Part shown: piece after piece, positions 11,844-24,237 of the stretch
How positions within the stretch are numbered: position 1 is the stretch's first letter
How the letters are laid out: each line of letters opens with the position of its first letter
From: Blattamonas nauphoetae
Taxonomy: Eukaryota > Preaxostyla > Oxymonadida
Length of the DNA stretch: 64,000 nt
Direction of reading: 5' to 3'
NCBI GenBank assembly: GCA_033064195.1
Contig: JARBJD010000098.1
Coordinates: forward strand, 124,001 to 188,000
Notes under the pieces: model-generated
Databases searched by the model: none
Seen by the model: the letters and a program-made list of their open reading frames with translations, nothing else
What the model was told of the DNA's origin: nothing
Made by a program: the position numbers and the translations under genes

Positions 11844-12032
11844 GGGGATCCTATTTTGGAGGTTCGATTTCTACCTCAAGTGATTGATGGGGGAGGGTAG
11901 ATATCCAACCCGGAAATGGTGGGACCCAAAAAGTTATGGGTTCCGAGAAATATGGGATGGATGGAAACAGGGGTCCAAAAAATGGGAGAAAAGTATCGGG
12001 TTAAATTAAAGTATCGGGTTAAATTTCCACTA
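11844..12032 (-). repeat. Right terminal inverted repeat of the 7.8 kb element
   Basis: Inverted copy of 4226-4414, ending CCACTA at the junction with receptor K1. At its inner end the sequence reads GATC-CCCG-TAGGCATGG. The left arm has a whole foldback element at the same place, so the extra CCCG could be an excision footprint. Confidence 0.85.
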
Positions 12033-12034
12033 TA

Positions 12035-15000
12035 GGCTCGATGACATGAAATACATTCCAACTGGTCAGGATGAAGAAGAAGTTGAGCGTGTTAGCGGCA
12101 TCTATCTTAAGACACCACCCGAACCTGCTCGAATCACATTCGTTGATTGTGCGCTGAATGGGATGAAGGATGGGGTGGTTGTTGAGCTGACAGGAAGAAG
12201 TCTGACGACAGAAGGACAAACACTTGTGGTTGTTTCTCAAACATCAAACGAGATCACGTCGAGTGGAGGGCTGTTCAACGTGACATCGACGAAGTGTTTT
12301 GTGAACTTTCCGATTGGGGGGAGTGAGTCGAGCACGCATGTTGTGTTTGGAGGGACATACGATTTGAAATCAGTTGGATCAGGATCATCGTCGATTCTTG
12401 TTGACTCTGGTCTCTTCTTCGAAGTGCCTCATCCACCCCGCATCACCACTCTCTCCGCTCCACTCGAGGTCAGCTCGTCCACTTTCGTTCTTTCTGTTTC
12501 TGGAGAGAATCTGCCATCTGGCTCGACATTCACAGTGACATTGACTTCTGGTCATTCTTTCACAGTTTCATTCAGCTCGACGAGTGGTGGAACATCGACG
12601 ATCGGAATTGGAGGAAGTGGACAGCTGCAATACAACACAGACTACACAATCAAATCGGTGATGCGAACAGTGGATGGAGAGGACGACCACATCCTCCTCT
12701 CTGCCTCGTCATTCAAAACCCCACTCGGTCCAACTCTTTCGTCGATTTCGTGTCAGCTTTCGTCATCCAATCCTAACTTTTTGAATCTGACTCTCTCGAC
12801 GCAACGAATGCCTCTGGAAGACTTCACACTCACTCTGAAGTCGACGACACCATCCGAAACCATTCAAGTCACCATCGCTTCCTCCGACCTCTCGGCTGGG
12901 TTCGTTCTTGTGGAAGTGTACAACAAGACAGGCACTCTGAAATATGGAACAGAATATTCGATTGATGGAATGAACAGTTCATCTGTTGTGGTTGTTGTCT
13001 CTGCTCTTCCTTTCACGACTAAGCCTGAACCGATTCGGATCAAATCAGCTAGCTGCTCACTGGGAGACGACCAACAGAAATCAGCAGTGGTGACACTGAA
13101 TGGAGTGAAGTTGGGAGGAGAGAAGTCGTTCAGTGTTGGAGTTCGGAAGATGGAAGGGTCATCATTGATTGGCGATGAGATTGAGCTGTCTGGAACGCTC
13201 TCTGGTGAATCATCATCGACAATACACATCCACACTGAGCTCATATTTGGGAATACCAACCCTCTGCTCTCATTCGGGACGAAATACGCGATCACTCGAT
13301 TCGACGTTAAAGGTGTGATTTCAGTTGTGGATGTGGATGTCACTTTCTCTGTTCCTGCTGAACCTGCTCGAATTGTGAGAATGGAGAAGAGACAACTGAA
13401 CAGTGATCGAACAAAGATGATTGTTACACTGGAAGGACGTGCTCTCCTCACTCGAACAGGAAAGGTGAATCTGACGAATGAAAGCACGACGCCCGAATCG
13501 TTGTGGGATGTGATCATTGTGGATGACACGCACTGCAAAGCGGAGTTCGCAGTTGGTGATGAAGTCAAATCAGATCAGCTGAAATATGAAGAAACATACG
13601 CACTGACGGGAAGCTGGACAGCATTGAGTGGTTTTCATGTGGAAGATGGAATTGACATTGTTGTTCCTTTCCTTTGGACAATCACCGACATGAAGTTCGT
13701 CTTCTCGAACACTCTGCACTCTGTGTGTTTTGTGAATCTGACTGGAACAGATCTGATTGTTGGAGAATCGTTGAATGTGACTGTGAACTCCTCGTTTTCC
13801 TTCATCGCAACAATCACTTCCGAAGTTGAAACGAAATCAACAGAACTGCTGATTGGATGGCCAACGACACTCCAACACAACACAGAATACACCATCACAT
13901 CGATTGAAGCAACAACAGCAGCAGATCCTGGGAAGCCCTTCTTCGATGCTACGATTTCAGACACCACCGGCTCTGCATCGGATCCTTTCGTGATTTTTGT
14001 GGATTCTGGATCGTCTTCAGATTCGACATTGTTCTGTGGGGAGAAAACCAGACCGTGCGAATCGATTGAGGATGGATGGAAGATTGTGGAATAGATTGGG
14101 ATTTCATCGTTGTCGCTCTCGATTGTTCAAAGCACGACGCAGAAAGAACCAGTTCGAATGATGTCTGGACATGAAGTTGTGATTGAATCTCTTCCGACGA
14201 CGAAACCAGGACTGTTTGTGTCTCCTTCGTCGTCGTTGTCTGAAATGGAAGGAGAGGGAATGGTTGAAGTGATTGGAGGTCGATTGCGACTTCGAGACGT
14301 TGATGTGGTTCTGTCGGACTCGCCTTCGCTGATCTTCGTTCGAATGGTTGGAGGACATCTGACGATGGAGTCTTGTTCACTCGTTGGATCCGAAGAAAAT
14401 CCAACAATCAACTCAATCAATTCCAACTCTTTTCTGTGTGAGTGGAGTGGAGGAGCGATTGTTCTTGAAGAGGCAATCACGAACATCACGTCGTCAACAT
14501 TCTCCGAACTGCCCTTTGGAGCGATCAACATGAAAGGCGGACACTTAACAATCCGCACGACTTCGTTCGATTCGAACAATCCACAATTGTCTGATTTCCC
14601 TTCTTTCCGTCGCAATATTCGATGTTCGGAGAAAGGTGATGTGAAGATTGCGAGTCTGAATGGAGGGGATGGGAAAGCAGACCATCCTCATCTTTGGCTG
14701 TCACACGACGATTGTGTGTTGAGTGAGGAGGATGTGAATGCGAATGCTCCGTTCTTCATCCCCACACTCTCTTCATCGTCGACGAGCACGCTGAACAAGA
14801 CATTGCAAGCATTCGATTTGACAATGAAAGGAACGATGCTGATTCCTTGCTCACTGATTCTGGAAGTGTTTGAAACAAAGAAAGATGGGAGTGTGGGAAA
14901 GACGATTCGGATTCCACTTTCTGTCGACTCCGTGAAATCGTTCAACGAGACTCAGATCGAAATGAGTCTGCCTCTTTCGTCGCTGTCAGGATTCGAGAAG

Positions 15001-16134
15001 AGTCTGGAATGGTGTGGTCGTGTTGTGTTTGGAGTGAACGATAGGACCGAATCGTTTGTGATCCAGAAGAATTCAGTGGATCGAGCAGCACAAGCAGTGA
15101 GAGAGAACATGAAGTGGTGGATTCCTCTTGTTGTGTGTCTGGTGTGTGTTGTGCTGATTGTGATTGTTGTTGTGATTATTTTCTGGCGACGTCGGAAGAA
15201 CAATTCGAAAACGGAACAAATGCAGATTCCCCAAGAACTGGAGGAAGACGAAGCTCGAATGGAAGTGGATCAGAAGATGGAAGAAACGATTCCTGGGAAC
15301 AGTGATGATTGCCTGATCAAGACGCAGCAAACGATAAATTCGAACATGAATGGACCGAATTCCACGTCAATGCCGCCGACAATGCGAGGTCAGCACTTTG
15401 TGGAAGTGTTGGGAGAGTCGGGAGAAGTGGAGTTTGTGGATTTGATGAAAGTGGACACGCTGTTCGATGTGCTTCACCGACCAGAGAAACAGCGAGCGAT
15501 TAACAAGAAGGAAGTGAGTCGTTCGATGGCGAAGGGGCTGATTCGAATTGTGAAAGATTTCAAGACGAGTGGGATCATCACGCGCTTCTCTCCTCACTGG
15601 GTACTTATGAACAACGCAGTGGTTCAACTTCGATTGGGGACGATTGCTGAAGGGACTGGTGATGGAAAAGATCGAACGCAGAATGACAGCATCCAAGGCC
15701 AGATCGTTGGAGACGAAGCGAAAGGGTCTTTTTTCGGGGAAAGGCTCTCGGCCGCGAAAAGCGGGCCAACAGAGGGCCAACGATGGAAAGCGCCGGAAGC
15801 GAATCGATCGAATGGGGAGAAGATTGATGTTGAGTCAGCGTTGGTGTTCAGCTTGGGATTGGTTCTGTGGGAGGTGTGGACAGGAGAAGTGCCTTGGAAA
15901 GAGATTGACGAAGCGAATGCAGCTCGTCAGAACGAGGGCGGAGTTCTTCCGAACCTGAAACAAGTGTTGGATGAAGACGTGCGATCACTGGTTGAGAAAT
16001 GCCTTTCGTTCGACCCGAAACAGCGACCGAGCCTTCAAGATGTGTTTGATGGATTGAATGGTTCGGAATTGAAAGTGGCAGAACAGCCATCGCATGTTTC
16101 GAAACCAAATGATTCACTTGACGTGCGCTCCTGA
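12035..16134 (+). pseudogene. Receptor-like pseudokinase K1, C-terminal part
   Basis: Continues K1 after the insertion. About six repeats of roughly 90-100 residues each begin with a P-x-P type motif (PPEPARI, PHPPRI, LGPTLSS, KPEPIRI) and resemble Ig/TIG-like beta modules. A further beta-helix-like segment follows, then one membrane helix near 15115-15185 (WWIPLVVCLVCVVLIVIV) and basic residues. The cytoplasmic kinase-like C-lobe keeps RWKAPE, SLGLVLWEVWTGEVPW and KCLSFDPKQRPS. The catalytic-loop HRD and the DFG are absent (HWVLMNNAVVQLRLG occupies that place), so it is a pseudokinase. Relative to K2 there is a TAG at 14092-14094 where K2 has GGG. Together with the 5' damage K1 is unlikely to make a full protein. 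Confidence 0.8.
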
Positions 16135-16990
16135 TTTCTTCTTTTTCGTTCTTTCTGAGCCATGCCCTCTTTCTTCTCATCATTCATCCTTCTTCTTCAT
16201 TTTCATTCCTCTCTCCCTCACTCCACCATTCCTCACTCACTTTCTCGCAATCATCCCTCACTATGCACACCACGCCACTCACCACTCTCTTCTTCTCTTC
16301 TGACTTGAGATGTGTTGTGTGGTTCTTTTTTTGGATGATTGTGTCTGCTTTTTTCACTCCACTTCTCTCTCTCTTTTCACCCAGCCCTCGTGACTGTTTG
16401 AGGGTTGTTCATCTCTGCCGTTGTTCTTTTTTGTTTGATTTGACATTCATTCATTCATCTTTTCGTTTGTTTCTCCTGTGTCGTCATCCTCTTCTCCTCC
16501 ATCTGGTTTCTCGTTCCACTCCACTCTGACCACAGAGAGTGGATGCCCATCATCCCTCACTATGAACTTCACTCCACTCAACACTCTCCACATCTGATTT
16601 GATTGGAGAAGTGTTGTGTGGTTCTTCTTTTGGATGATTGTGCTTGCTTTCTTCGCTGCTCTCCTCTCCTCTCTCACGTCACCTTCATCACTCTGAATCC
16701 TCGCTTCTTTTTGTCGTTTGTCGTCACTTCTCCACATCACCCATTTCGTCACCTCACTCACCTCTCATCTCACGCTCTCTTCTCACTGTCGTCTTCTCAT
16801 CACTTGGCATGGCTCTTGTTGATTGTCCATCTTTTTTGCTTTTGTTTGTTCGAATTGTTTATTATTTGGTTCGCCAGACATTTCGAGATGTTAGCATCGC
16901 TGTATCTATCACAACATTCACATTTCACAACTCTTCGTTTATTGAAGATAATTTGATCGTTGAAGCATGTCTAGAATCAAAAAAGTCTCT
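16135..16990. other. Intergenic spacer with a direct duplication
   Basis: Pyrimidine-rich spacer between K1 and K2. 16251-16350 and 16549-16650 are imperfect direct copies (CATCCCTCACTATG; GTGTTGTGTGGTTCTT; TTTGGATGATTGTG). No gene supported. Confidence 0.5.
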
Positions 16991-17013
16991 TCCTCCCAGA
17001 GAGACTTCAGATT

Positions 17014-17112
17014 TCATCTTGACCGTCTAATCGTCTGAAGAATAACCAAAATCTCGTGAAAACAAGTTCAAACAATGGGTCTGGATCCACCTTGATCTTC
17101 ACTCACAACTTG
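17014..17112 (+). promoter_or_regulatory. Conserved 5' leader of receptor copy K2
   Basis: Matches 2413-2510 before K1, including the GACCGTCTAATCGTCTGAAG core about 75 bases before the start codon. Likely a shared promoter or 5' UTR. Confidence 0.4.
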
Positions 17113-20100
17113 ATGACAACGTTTTTGTTCATCACCACTCTGCTACTCTCCACTCACTCTCTTGTGACGGAGTTCCCATCCTCTTATCAATCGTTTCAAA
17201 GCACCCACGATGTCATCGAAAATGAAAAGATGCTGCCTAAATTGAAGATTTTGAGGCTCAACAAGGATCTCTTCATCTCCTCGACCATCCCAATCAAATC
17301 AGAAGTTGTCTCCCTGATTGGGAATCGTACCACATTCCTGTTCCAGGAACAAGACACACCAAATTCCGAACATGCTGTGTCATCTCCGAAGCAGCTGCCG
17401 TCATCAAGAACGTCGCCCAGATCTTCACAATCAAATCATCATGAAGGAATTGCAACAGTCTTCATGTTTGATGTTCGGAATAGCACGTTTTGTGTTGAAG
17501 GAGTACACGCGCTGGTGAATTCCGAATCGAAATCAATCTGCTCTTTGGCTGGCTCTTTTGTGCGGTTTTCGCACAGTTCGATCACATCCAACAGTGATAT
17601 CAGCCCGTTCGTGATCATGGGATCATCAAATGGGGAGAGATGTTTGGGATCGACGGTGATGTTGTGTTGTGTTCGGCATGAGTCTGGATGGGACTGGATT
17701 GTGCCGTTTGTTGGTGTGGGGGATGGACACGCACGACTAGTCTCGTCTGCATCGCCTGACTTGTCTGATTTACGAAGCACCGAAATGGAGGCGATTTCAG
17801 TGATTGGAACAGGCCTCAGTTTAAAATCGAAGGATCTGATTTTTGGAACTGGTCCTCTGTTCTCGTTTGGGATGAATGAGCACGGATACTGTTTGAGAGC
17901 CTCTGGTTGTGCTCTTCGAATGGAAACAGATCTGCTCTCAAGCACTCTTGTGAATGTTTCATCGTCGTCATCTGCATTCTCGCCAGGCAAGCAGCTGTTT
18001 GGGAGTGAAGTTCGTCAACGCGTTGTTGGGAGTTTCGTTCGTCAGAGCACGAACCACGACAGCGGGACAGGAATGATATCGCCGAACTTGGGAGGGAACC
18101 TGAAATGCCTGAACACCTCCTTCTCATCATGCGTCCGTCAAACTAACGCTAACTTGGTCTTCACCAACCAGAATTTCACCCAAACTTCCGAACCCGGTCG
18201 TCTCAGCAGTGTGGCATCAGATGTGACCTATGTCTCATTCAACAAGTGCATGTTCGTCGAAATGTCAGTCTCTGACGGATCGTCCGCGGGTGGTGCTGCA
18301 ATCTTCCTCTCCAAACAATCCGCAAGACTCCGAGTCGACACTTGCACCTTCCACAAATGTCGCTGCGAGGGCGGTTGGGACAATGGTGGAGCGATCCACT
18401 TCCAATGCAAATCTGCCTTCGAATCACGGGACATTTATATCGAGAACGACAAGTTCACCGACTGCTATGCTGGGCAGGACGGAGGAAGTGTGTATGTGTA
18501 TGATGCATCAACACTGCAGATAAGGGCGTGCTTCTTCGACAAGTCCGAAGCAGAACGCGGCGGCTCTGTGTACGTCAAGTCTGAGACAATCGACTTGTAC
18601 TTAGTTCGTTTTGTTAAATCTGACAGCGATTATGGAGCACTGTACGTGCACAGCGTGCAGACTCTTGAACTTGGTTTCCTCCACTTTCGAGAGTGTCGTC
18701 CACATCAATATCCATATATTGGGGCGATCTATTTCGAGAACTACAAGTCATCCCAGATCCCAACCGATATGTTATCTGTGGGAACGACCGACAATACGGC
18801 GGATGTTTATTTTCAAGAAGATGGAAGAAAAGATAGCAATAATCTTCTCACGCAAACTGAAGGCACGAACACTCTCAAGGCCGTCGATGTTTCGTTCAAT
18901 GAAGACACTGATGAAGCAACAGTGCAAGTCATTTTCGGTGAGAAAGTCTACGTCGAATTGGATTTGCTTCTGGAAGGGTCGAGTGTTCCTCGGCTGATCA
19001 GAATGTTGATCGGCGTGTACAGGGATGAATCCTGCGTGGGAACAGCTGTCTTTTCGTCTGGACCAGATGGGGTTCTGCCTGTGGATGATTATACCGTCAG
19101 AAGCGCGTTAATTGCGAAAAATCGTCTCACCATCGAAATCGGATCCATCGTTGTCAACGCTTCTGTCACATTTGATGGATCGCACACGACAGAGATTGTT
19201 CTGTGGGGAGCGAACTTTGAGGAAGGGAGTTACACGATGGTGCTATATGATTGGGATAGGCGAATGGAGGTGAACGTCTCAATGACTCGCGTGGACTCAA
19301 CAACACTGAAAGGAACAGCGCCTCTTCATCCATCGACAGCAGAAGGAAGACTGGAATGGAATACAGAATATAGGCTCGATGACATGAAATACATCCCAAC
19401 TGGCCAGGATAAAGAAAAACAAGTTGGGTTTATCAACGGCATCTATGTTATGACACCACCCGAACCTGCTCGAATCACATTCGTTGATTGTGCGCTGAAT
19501 GGGATGAAGGATGGGGTGGTTGTTGAACTGACTGGAAGAGGTCTGACATCAGATGGACAAACACTTGTGGTTGTTTCTCAAACATCAAACGAGATGGTGT
19601 CGAGTGGAGGGCTGTTCAACGTGACATCGACGAAGTGTTTTGTGAACTTTCCGATTGGGGGGAGTGAGTCGAGCACGCATGTTGTGTTTGGAGGGACATA
19701 CGATTTGAAATCAGTTGGATCAGGATCATCGTCGATTCTTGTTGACTCTGGTCTCTTCTTCGAAGTGCCTCATCCTCCCCGCATCACCACTCTCTCCGCT
19801 CCACTCGAGGTCAGCTCGTCCACTTTCGTTCTTTCGGTTTCTGGTGAGAATCTGCCATCTGGAAAGACGTTCACAGTGACATTGATTTCAGGTCATTCTT
19901 TCTCAGTTACATTCAGCTCGACGAGTGCTGGAACATCAACGATCGGAATTGGAGGAAGTGTACAGCTGCAATACAACACAGACTACACCCTCAAATCGGT
20001 GATCCGAACAGTGGATGGAGAGGACGACCACATCCTCCTCTCTGCCTCGTCATTCAAAACCCCACTCGGTCCAACTCTTTCCTCAGTTTCGTGTCAGCTT

Positions 20101-23100
20101 TCGTCGACCGATCCAAACACTTTGAATCTGACTCTCAACACAACGAATGCCTCTGGAAGACTTCACACTCACTCTGAAGTCGACAACACCATCCGAAACC
20201 TTTCCTCTCACCATCACTTCCTCTGCCCTCTCGGCTGGGTTCGTTCTTGTGGAAGTGTACAACAAGACAGGCACTCTGAAATATGGAACAGAATATTCGA
20301 TTGATGGAATGAACAGTTCGTCAGTTGTGGCTGTTGTCTCTGCTCTTCCTTTCACGACAAAGCCTGAACCGATTCGGATCAAATCAGCTAGCTGCTCATT
20401 GAAAGATGATAAACAGAAATCAGCAGTGGTGACACTGAATGGAGTGAAGTTGGGAGGAGGGAAGGGATTCTCTGTTGGAGTTCGGAAGATGGAAGGGTCG
20501 AAACTGATTGGTGTTGAGATTGAACTGTCTGGAACACTCACTGGTGGATCTGAGTTGACCACGAACACCCACACTGAGCTCATCTTCGGGACAGCCAACC
20601 CTCTGCTCTCATTTGGGACAAAGTATGCGATCACTCGATTCGACGTTGCAGACTCGATTTCAGTTGTGGATTCGGATGTTACTTTCTCTGTTCCTCCTGA
20701 ACCGGCTCGGATTGTCGGAATAGAAAAGAGACAACTGAACACCGATCGAACAAAAATGATTGTGTGGCTGGAGGGGCGTGCACTGCTCTCTCGAACAGGA
20801 AAGGTGAATCTGACGAATGAAAGCACGACGGCCGAATCGTTGTGGGATGTGACCGTCGTGGATGCCACTCACTGCAAGGCAGAGTTCGCAGTTGGAGATG
20901 AAGTCAAAGCAGATCGGCTGAAATATGAAGAAACATACGCACTGACAGGAAGCTGGACAGAATCGAGTGGATTTCTTGTGGAAGATGGAATCACAGTCAA
21001 AGTCCCTAACCTTCCGAAGATCACAAACATGAAGTTCGTCTTCTCGAACACTCTGCACTCTGTGTGTTTTGTGAATCTGACTGGAACAGATCTGATTGTT
21101 GGAGAATCGCTGAATGTGACTCTGAACGACTCGCTCTCCTTCATCGCAACAGTTAATTCAGAAATTGAAGCAAAATCAACGGAACTGCTGATTGGATGGC
21201 CAACGACACTCAAACACAACACAGAATACACCATCACATCGATTGAAGCAACAACAGCAGCAGATCCTGGGAAGCCCTTCTTCGATGCTACGATTTCAGA
21301 CACCACCGGCTCTGCATCAGATCCTTTCGTGATTTTTGTGGATTCTGGATTGTCTTCGGATTCGACGTTGTTCTGTGGGGGGAAAACAAGACCATGCAAA
21401 TCGATTGAGGATGGGTGGAAGATTGTGGAAGGGATTGGGATTTCATCGCTGTCGATTTCAATCGTTCACAACACGACGCAGAAAGAACAAGTTCGAATGG
21501 TGTCTGGACATGAAGTTGTGATCGAATCACTGCCGACGACGACACCAGAACTGTTTGTGTCTCCTTCGTCGTCGTTGTCTGAAATGAAAGGAGAGGGAAT
21601 ATTTGAAGTTGGTGGAGGTCGATTGAAACTTCGTGACGTTGATGTGGTTCTGTCGGACTCGCCTTCGCTGATCTTTGTTCGAATGGTTGGAGGACATCTG
21701 ACGATTGAGACTTGCACACTCGCATCGACATCATCTGCACTCTCGAATTCTGATGCCTCGTTGTGTCGGTGGAGTGGAGGAGCAGTTGTTCTTGAAGAGG
21801 CAACCTGAACGTCACGTCATCGACATTCTCAGAGCTGCCATTTGGAGCGATCAACATGAAAGGCGGAAACCTAACCGTTCAAGGTTCAATCTTCGAAGGC
21901 AACAATCCGCCATTATCTGATTTTCCTTCATTCCGTCGAAACATTCGATGTTCGGAGAAAGGTGAGGTGAAGATTGGGAGTCTGAATGGAGGGGATGGAT
22001 CATCAGAGAAACATCCTCATCTGTGGCTGTCACACGACGATTGTGTGTTGAGTGAGGAGGATGTGAATGCGAATGCTCCGTTCTTCATCCCAACACTCTC
22101 TTCGTCGTCGACGACCACGCTGAACAAGACATCGCAAGCATTCGATTTGACGATGGAAGGAACGATGCTGATTCCTTGCTCACTGATTCTGGAAGTGTAT
22201 GAAACGAAGAAAGATGGGAGTGTGGGAAAGACAATTCGGATTCCACTTTCTGTCGACTCCGTGAAATCGTTCAACGAGACTCAGATCGAAATGAGTCTGG
22301 CTGTGTCGTTGCTGTCAGGATTCGAGAAGAGTCTGGAATGGTGTGGTCGTGTTGTGTTTGGAGAGAACGAAAGGACCGAATCGTTTGTGATTCAGTTGAA
22401 TTCGATGGATCGAGCAGCGCAAGCAGTGAGAGAGAACATGAAATGGTGGATTCCTCTTGTTGTGTGTCTGGTGTGTGTTGTGCTGATTGTGATTGTTGTT
22501 GTGCTCATTTTCTGGCGACGTCGGAAGAACAATTCGAAAACGGAACAAATGCAGATTCCCCAAGAACTGGAGGAAGACGAAGCTCGATTGGAAGTGGACC
22601 AGAAGATGGAAGAAACGATTCCTGGGAACAGTGATGAGTGTTTGATCAAGACACGCCAGACATTGCATTCCAACATGAATGGACCGAATTCCACATCACT
22701 GCCGCCGACAATGCGAGCTCAGCACTTTGTGGAAGTTTTGGGAGAGTCTGGCGAGGTTGAGATGGTGGATTTGATGAAAGTGGACACGCTGTTCGATGTG
22801 CTTCACCGACCAGAGAAACAGCGAGCGATTAACAAGAAGGAAGTGAGTCGTTCGATGGCGAAGGGTCTGATTCGAATTGTGAAAGATTTCAAGACGAGTG
22901 GGATCGCCACGCGCTTCTCTCCTCACTGGGTGCTTGTGAACCACAGTGTGGTTCAGCTTCGATTGGGGACGATTGCTGAAGGAACTGGTGATGGAAAAGA
23001 TCGAACTCAGAATGACAGCAAGCAAGACCCGATCGTTGGTGAAGAAGGAAAAGGATCTTTTTTCGGGGAAAGGCTCTCGGCAGCGAAAAGCGGGCCAACA

Positions 23101-23463
23101 GAGGGCCAACGATGGAAAGCGCCGGAAGCGAATCGATCGAATGGGGAGAAGATTGATGTTGAGTCAGCGTTGGTGTTCAGCCTGGGATTGGTTCTGTGGG
23201 AGGTGTGGACGGGAGAAGTGCCTTGGAAAGAGATTGACGAAGCGAATGCAGCTCGTCAGAACGAGGGCGGAGTTCTTCCGAACCTGAAACAAGTGTTGGA
23301 TGAAGACGTGCGATCGCTGGTTGAGAAATGCCTTTCGTTCGACCCGAAACAGCGACCGAGCCTTCAAGATGTGTTTGATGGATTGAATGGATCGGAATTG
23401 AAATTGGCAGAACAGCCATCGCATGTTTCGAAACCAAATGATTCTCTTGACGTGCGCTCCTGA
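17113..23463 (+). pseudogene. Receptor-like transmembrane pseudokinase K2 (near full length, two frame breaks)
   Basis: The ATG at 17113 gives a signal peptide (MTTFLFITTLLLSTHSLV). In order: an ectodomain with beta-helix-like CxF--C-GGA turns (to about 19.0 kb), about six P-x-P-initiated beta repeats (19.4-21.3 kb), a second beta-helix-like segment, a single membrane helix near 22.44-22.51 kb followed by WRRRK, an acidic linker, and a C-terminal kinase-like domain with APE, WEVWTGEVPW and QRPS but no HRD, DFG or invariant Lys seen. Total about 2,110 residues. Compared with K1 there is a 2-nt loss near 20130 and a 1-nt loss near 21800, each shifting the frame. These could be real decay or assembly errors. 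K1 and K2 are a direct tandem duplication. Confidence 0.8.
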
Positions 23464-24237
23464 TTTCATCTCTCTTTCGTTCTTTCTGAGCCATGCCCTC
23501 TTTATTCTCATCTCACCCAGCCCTCGTGACTTTTTGGGTCTTTTTTCCTTATTTACACTTTCTCTGTCTTGATTGGTGTTCATGAAATGAAAAGAGTGAT
23601 GTGAAGTGATGTAATGAAATGGTGATTCCTTCGATTCAAAAGAAGATGACAGAAAAGACCCAGAAGATTCTCCAAATAGGATGAAGGCTTCAGTCCTTCC
23701 ACGTGCAACTGTCAGATGACAAGCGCGTCATGAAAGGATGGAAGCGGAGATACTGAGAGAAGGGTGTGATGCGAGATGACGACATGCGAAGTTCATTGCG
23801 AGATGTGGTGTGATCACGAAAAGGAGAGAAGATGAGCCAACGAGTGTGTATGAATAACTAGAGAATGACATGAAAGAAAGAGAGCGTGATTGATGAAGAT
23901 GGAAAGAAGAGGTGGTGTGTGAATGAATTTTAAGTGGTTTTATAGACTGATGGTTAGAAATAATGTCAAAATCGGGTGAAATAAAAAATGTTAGAGAATG
24001 AAGATGAGAGAAAGGAGAAAAGAAGAAAGAATGAGGGTGTGTGAGAGTGAGAAAGGAGAAGAGCGGGGTGTTCTCCAATTCGACTCAATCAAGACCTACC
24101 GACATGAATCTGATGAATAATTGATGGTGATGTGGTACGAGTCAGTCCTCGTCCAAATCAAGACAGATTGGAATCCTCTGAAGTGAAGCGAGACAATCTT
24201 CATCGAAAGAGTGATAAATGGGATTGGAGTGTCTGGC
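23464..24237. other. Intergenic region between convergent K2 and K3
   Basis: A/G-rich spacer. No open frame with protein character, no repeat found. It must hold the 3' ends of both flanking genes. Confidence 0.4.

Larger units (their letters stand above)
4226..12032. mobile_element. 7.8 kb TIR-bounded DNA element carrying a cyclin gene
   Basis: The two ends are inverted copies of about 189 bp (4226-4414 and 11844-12032) beginning TAGTGGAAATTTAACC, each with an internal direct doubling of AATTTAACCCGATACTT. It sits inside receptor K1. Comparison with intact copy K2 (CAGAATATAGGCTCG) shows that only a TA is duplicated at the insertion point (4224-4225 and 12033-12034). A TA target suggests a Tc1/mariner/pogo-type mechanism (inference). 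The interior holds a cyclin gene, a decayed coiled-coil gene, a dispersed repeat and a nested foldback element. No transposase was recognised, so it looks non-autonomous with host-type cargo. Confidence 0.8.

Noticed and set aside
4226-12032. Virus-derived large element (long TIRs suggest it)
   Set aside because: No polymerase, integrase, capsid, ATPase or protease motif in the interior; the target duplication is only TA.
16447-17030. Open frames between K1 and K2
   Set aside because: Pyrimidine-rich duplicated spacer with no conserved protein reading between the duplicate blocks.
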